From contig OZ223306.1 in the NCBI GenBank assembly GCA_965140735.1, positions 310,001-374,000 on the forward strand: a DNA stretch of 64,000 nucleotides, given 5' to 3'. The notes beneath the pieces are model-generated. The model had not been told where the DNA came from. It was given only the letters and a program-made list of their open reading frames with translations, and made no database searches. This stretch comes from Fusibacter_A sp965140735 (GTDB taxonomy: Bacteria > Bacillota > Clostridia > Peptostreptococcales > Acidaminobacteraceae). A program made the translations under genes and the position numbers. Positions 60,646 to 64,000 of this stretch are shown here, in pieces; the first letter of the stretch is position 1, and each line of letters opens with the position of its first letter.

Positions 60646-63087
60646 ATGTTAGATAAATTGACGCGAAAAGAGTCTTTAAGTTACGAAGAAGCTATTGTAC
60701 TTGCGGATGACGTGCTTAACAAGCGCATTACAGATGATAAGATCGAAGCAGTTTTGGTTAAACTGAACCGAAAAGGTGAGACTTATCATGAGATTGCTGG
60801 ATTTGCCACTGCAATGAAGCAGAATGCTAAAGCCTTTGAATCGGCAGAACTGAGCATTATGGATACTTGTGGTACAGGTGGTGATGGTCTTGAAACATTT
60901 AATATCAGCACAGCAGTGGCTTTTGTACTGGCTTCTGCAGGTATTCGTGTTGCAAAACATGGCAATCGCTCTGTTTCTTCTAAGTGTGGTAGTGCAGACA
61001 TTTTAGAGGCCATGGGGATAGACTTGCAGTTGAATGCTCATGAAAATGAAAAATTGTTTAAAGAAGAGGGGTTTTGTTTTCTATTTGCACAAGCCTATCA
61101 CACGAAAATGAAGGATGTCATGCCAATCCGAAAGAAGATTGGCAAACCAAGTATTTTTAATATTATTGGGCCTCTTTCAAATCCTGCCAATGTAACACAT
61201 CAAATGATTGGGGTTTATACGCCTAAGTTGCTACAACCGGTCTTTGAAGCTATGAAAACTATAGGTCTTAAATCGGGTGCTGTGGTTTATGGCTATGGTG
61301 GCATGGATGAGTTGTCTTTAGAAGGAGAAAACGAGGTTTTATATTTCAACGGGACTCAAGAACAACACCTTATTGTAAATCCGAGGCATTATGGGTTTAA
61401 AAAAATAGAAAACAGTCAGTTAAAAGGGGGGACGAAAGAAGTCAATTTAAAAATTATGCAAAATCTTTTATCAGGCGAAGACTCACCTTACAAAGAAGCA
61501 GTGATATTGAACGCAGGATTTTGTATTTATCTCAACGCATTTGCAGATAGCATAAAAGAAGGGATAAAAATAGCTCGAGACCTCATAGATGAAGGTCATG
61601 TAAAAGCAAAAGTCAATTCTATTATAAAGACACAAGCTTGGTTAAAGGCGAGCACAATTTTAGATGAAATATTTGAGTATAAAAATAGTGTGTACAACTC
61701 AGTGTCATTAGCATCTCTTTCGGAAAATATAGCACCGGTTAATTCAACTGAAAAGAGAGCAAAACTGAGTACGATCTTAAAGACATCTCGAGCTTTGTAT
61801 CTTAAGGAACAGGTGCACACCTTGTACCCTATTATAGGTGAAGTCAAAAGAGGATCACCTTCAAAGGGGAAATTCACGGAAGCGCTTGATATTGAAGCAG
61901 TAATAGAGCATTATAAAGCATTAAATCTAATTGGCATTTCTGTCTTGGCAGATCAAAAGTACTTCTATGCGAATGAAGAAGACGTCTATAATGTCAGTCA
62001 GATGACAGATAAACCAATTCTATATAAAGAATTTATTGTTTCTGAAAAACAGATTCAAATAGCAAAACAAAAAGGGGCCTCTATAATTTTATTGATTGCA
62101 AGAATGTTGCCCTTTGATGAGCTCGAAAAATTGACTTCAATCGCACATGAATTGGAACTTGAGGTACTCATGGAGATTCATCAGGCAGATGAGTTTGAAA
62201 AAGTAAGAGGTATTGATTTTGATATTTTAGGGATTAACAACCGAGATTTACAGACTTTTAAAACGGATATCAGCGTTTCAGTGAATTTATACAATACACT
62301 TGGATTGAAGGCATATGATAAACCTATTATTAGTGAAAGTGGGATTACAAATCTTGATGAGATGGATTATCTGATTAAAGCTGGATTTCACGGCGTACTC
62401 ATGGGTGAAAATTTGATTAGAAGTGTTACGCGTACAGGCATTAAAATCTGTGGGATTAAAAATGTTAAAGATGCATTATTTGTTGCTAAAAGTGGTGCTG
62501 ACTATATTGGACTTGTTTTGGCAGAGAGTAAGCGTAAAGTGACAATTTCAAAAGCTAGTGAAATCATAAATGCAATCCAAGAAACCGGGATAAAAAGTGT
62601 CGCTGTGTTTAAGGATCAAACTGTGGCAGAGATTAACAATGTTATAGAAGCTGTACCCTTTGACATGATTCAGATACACGGTGCTTTTGAAGATTATGAT
62701 GCGTTGGCGAGACCCGTTGAAATTATAAAGGCCTTTAGTTATAAAGAAGTTTTACAGGTGGTAGATGATAATCAAGTTCTCAGATGTCATTCAAAAGTGA
62801 GCTATTATCTTGTGGATGCAATGATTCCTGGGTCAGGTAAAACATTTAATTGGGATATTTTAAGGCAAATCAATTCGAACAAACCCCTTATTATCGCTGG
62901 TGGATTAACAGCAGAAAACGTCAAGACATTAATTAGTGGGTATCATCCCTTTGCGGTGGATGTCAGTTCAGGTGTTGAACAAAATGGTGAAAAGAATACA
63001 GAGCGGATAAGTCAATTTATAGAAGCATGTTATTCAGCAGATGAAAATAAACGCATTAAAGGAGGCGCAAGTTATGAAGTACGGTGA
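60646..63087 (+). CDS. trpDCF: Trifunctional TrpD-TrpC-TrpF fusion
   Basis: 813 aa. Residues 1-335: anthranilate phosphoribosyltransferase (GTGGDGLETFNIS, KHGNRSVSSKCGSAD, NIIGPLSNPAN). About 365-600: indole-3-glycerol-phosphate synthase (IGEVKRGSPSKG, LYKEFIVSEKQI, LGINNRDLQTF, ISESGI). About 605-813: phosphoribosylanthranilate isomerase (IKICGIKNVKDA with catalytic Cys, MIQIHG, VDAMIPGSGKTFNW, GGLTAENV). All three catalytic motif sets look intact, so the protein should carry out three successive steps from anthranilate to indole-glycerol phosphate. Strong aaaggag site; overlaps trpB by 14 bp. Confidence 0.95.
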   Translation: MLDKLTRKESLSYEEAIVLADDVLNKRITDDKIEAVLVKLNRKGETYHEIAGFATAMKQNAKAFESAELSIMDTCGTGGDGLETFNISTAVAFVLASAGIRVAKHGNRSVSSKCGSADILEAMGIDLQLNAHENEKLFKEEGFCFLFAQAYHTKMKDVMPIRKKIGKPSIFNIIGPLSNPANVTHQMIGVYTPKLLQPVFEAMKTIGLKSGAVVYGYGGMDELSLEGENEVLYFNGTQEQHLIVNPRHYGFKKIENSQLKGGTKEVNLKIMQNLLSGEDSPYKEAVILNAGFCIYLNAFADSIKEGIKIARDLIDEGHVKAKVNSIIKTQAWLKASTILDEIFEYKNSVYNSVSLASLSENIAPVNSTEKRAKLSTILKTSRALYLKEQVHTLYPIIGEVKRGSPSKGKFTEALDIEAVIEHYKALNLIGISVLADQKYFYANEEDVYNVSQMTDKPILYKEFIVSEKQIQIAKQKGASIILLIARMLPFDELEKLTSIAHELELEVLMEIHQADEFEKVRGIDFDILGINNRDLQTFKTDISVSVNLYNTLGLKAYDKPIISESGITNLDEMDYLIKAGFHGVLMGENLIRSVTRTGIKICGIKNVKDALFVAKSGADYIGLVLAESKRKVTISKASEIINAIQETGIKSVAVFKDQTVAEINNVIEAVPFDMIQIHGAFEDYDALARPVEIIKAFSYKEVLQVVDDNQVLRCHSKVSYYLVDAMIPGSGKTFNWDILRQINSNKPLIIAGGLTAENVKTLISGYHPFAVDVSSGVEQNGEKNTERISQFIEACYSADENKRIKGGASYEVR

Positions 63088-64000
63088 ATATGGTGGTCAG
63101 TATATTTCAGAAATATTGATGGAGGCTGTGATTGAACTTGAAGAGACTTTCACAAGGCTAAAAGAAGACAGTGCGTTTATAGGGTCATTTAATTATTATA
63201 TGAAACAATATGTTGGAAGAGAAAATCCACTTTATTATGCTGAAAACCTCAGCAAGAAGTATGGTGGGGCCAAAATCTATCTAAAGAGAGAAGATTTAAA
63301 TCATACAGGTGCTCATAAAATTAACAATGCCATAGGTCAAGCTCTACTTGCCAAAAGTATGGGCAAAGAAAAAGTGATCGCTGAAACAGGAGCGGGTCAA
63401 CATGGTGTGGCAACGGCAACGGCATCAGCATTATTAGGGCTGAAGTGTAAAGTTTTTATGGGCGAAGAAGACATGAGACGTCAGAAATTAAACGTGTTTA
63501 AAATGGAATTGCTGGGAACAGAAGTGATTCCAGTTACATCTGGAAGCCGTGTTCTCAAAGATGCAACCAATGAAGCACTTAAATACTGGGCAGCTAACAT
63601 TGAAGATACACATTATATTATTGGCTCTGCCATTGGTCCAGCACCATATCCTGAAATTGTTAAGTATTTTCAAAAGATTATTGGCAGAGAGACCTTGGCA
63701 CAACATTTTAAACATGAAGGTAAAGATCCAACAGCTATTATTGCATGTGTAGGTGGTGGCAGTAATGCCATCGGCATGTTTGAGCCTTTTATAGATTTAG
63801 AAGAGGTGAAGCTTTATGGTATTGAAGCATCAGGAAAAGGGATTCATTCTGGAGCGCATGCATGTTCAATAAATGGTGGTAAAACAGGTATATTACATGG
63901 TACGAAGACCTATTTATTACAAGATGAAGATGGTCAGATTGAAGAAGCATACTCCATCTCAGCTGGCTTGGATTATCCTGGAATAGGACCAGAGCACAGT
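63074..64000 (+). CDS. trpB: Tryptophan synthase beta chain, 3' partial
   Basis: The frame from ATG 63074 (MKYGEYGGQYI, site ggaggcgcaagtt) is open to the window end, 309 codons. PLP-enzyme motifs: NPLYYAENLSKKYGGAKIYLK, the PLP-binding Lys in GAHKINNAIGQA, ETGAGQHGVATA, and the phosphate-binding CVGGGSNAIGMF. TrpB condenses indole and serine to tryptophan; trpA presumably follows outside the window. Confidence 0.96.
   Translation, partial: MKYGEYGGQYISEILMEAVIELEETFTRLKEDSAFIGSFNYYMKQYVGRENPLYYAENLSKKYGGAKIYLKREDLNHTGAHKINNAIGQALLAKSMGKEKVIAETGAGQHGVATATASALLGLKCKVFMGEEDMRRQKLNVFKMELLGTEVIPVTSGSRVLKDATNEALKYWAANIEDTHYIIGSAIGPAPYPEIVKYFQKIIGRETLAQHFKHEGKDPTAIIACVGGGSNAIGMFEPFIDLEEVKLYGIEASGKGIHSGAHACSINGGKTGILHGTKTYLLQDEDGQIEEAYSISAGLDYPGIGPEHS

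Overview
The window reads as a chromosomal segment of a low-GC Gram-positive anaerobe, most likely a member of the Clostridia. The evidence is AT-rich sequence, strong AGGAGG-type ribosome sites, two T-box leaders, GatCAB amidotransferase genes, Crp/Fnr-type and LacI-type regulators, and oxygen and peroxide defence by hemerythrin, rubrerythrin-like and methionine sulfoxide reductase proteins. The genus cannot be fixed from sequence alone; the mix resembles Fusibacter/Acidaminobacter-type organisms (inference). I see no rRNA, tRNA, phage, insertion sequence or CRISPR array.

Layout. 1-8.4 kb: a lipoprotein MsrAB (5' end cut off), a YesN/YesM-type two-component pair, then a divergent unit of a branched-chain-type binding protein with a GGDEF-EAL protein, facing a LacI-family regulator whose promoter carries an operator. 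8.6-14.4 kb: lipoate ligase plus a complete pyruvate dehydrogenase complex (E1 alpha, E1 beta, E2, E3). 14.4-15.3 kb: an intact DUF1858 gene followed by two decayed genes, the second a hemerythrin. 15.4-18.6 kb: MarR and XRE/S24-like regulators, an FMN hydroxy-acid dehydrogenase and a SIMPL protein. 18.7-24 kb: a coiled-coil FtsEX partner with FtsE and FtsX, two small redox/DUF genes and a YibE/F membrane protein.

24-43 kb: an ABC-F ATPase behind a long attenuator-like leader with a small upstream ORF, flanked by two copies of a 102-bp repeat; a DUF134 regulator; an RND efflux operon with its own two-component system; aminopeptidase P, a cation antiporter and a thioredoxin-like protein; an orphan receiver; then an XRE-type regulator carrying a CarH-like B12 (photoreceptor-type) domain, translationally coupled to a second RND efflux operon.

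43-64 kb: an Asn-type T-box in front of an AspRS-GatC fusion, gatA and gatB (the transamidation route to Asn-tRNA); formimidoylglutamase; bacteriohemerythrin; leucyl aminopeptidase; a ferritin-like protein; an operon of a tandem-SBP diguanylate cyclase, DUF2161 protein and GlnK/GlnL-like two-component system next to an NhaC antiporter; a Crp/Fnr regulator; and a Trp T-box leader with two antiterminator/terminator modules separated by repeat copies, a scar where trpE-trpG appear to have been deleted, a trifunctional TrpD-TrpC-TrpF fusion and the start of trpB (cut by the window end).

Most unusual elements: the 102-bp repeat that in all three full copies starts directly at the U-tract of an intrinsic terminator; the XRE-B12 regulator with the CarH-type Wx9EH motif; the trpEG deletion scar under a split T-box; the TrpDCF and AspRS-GatC fusions; and the FtsEX partner without a peptidase domain. 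All calls were made by eye from sequence; no database search was run.
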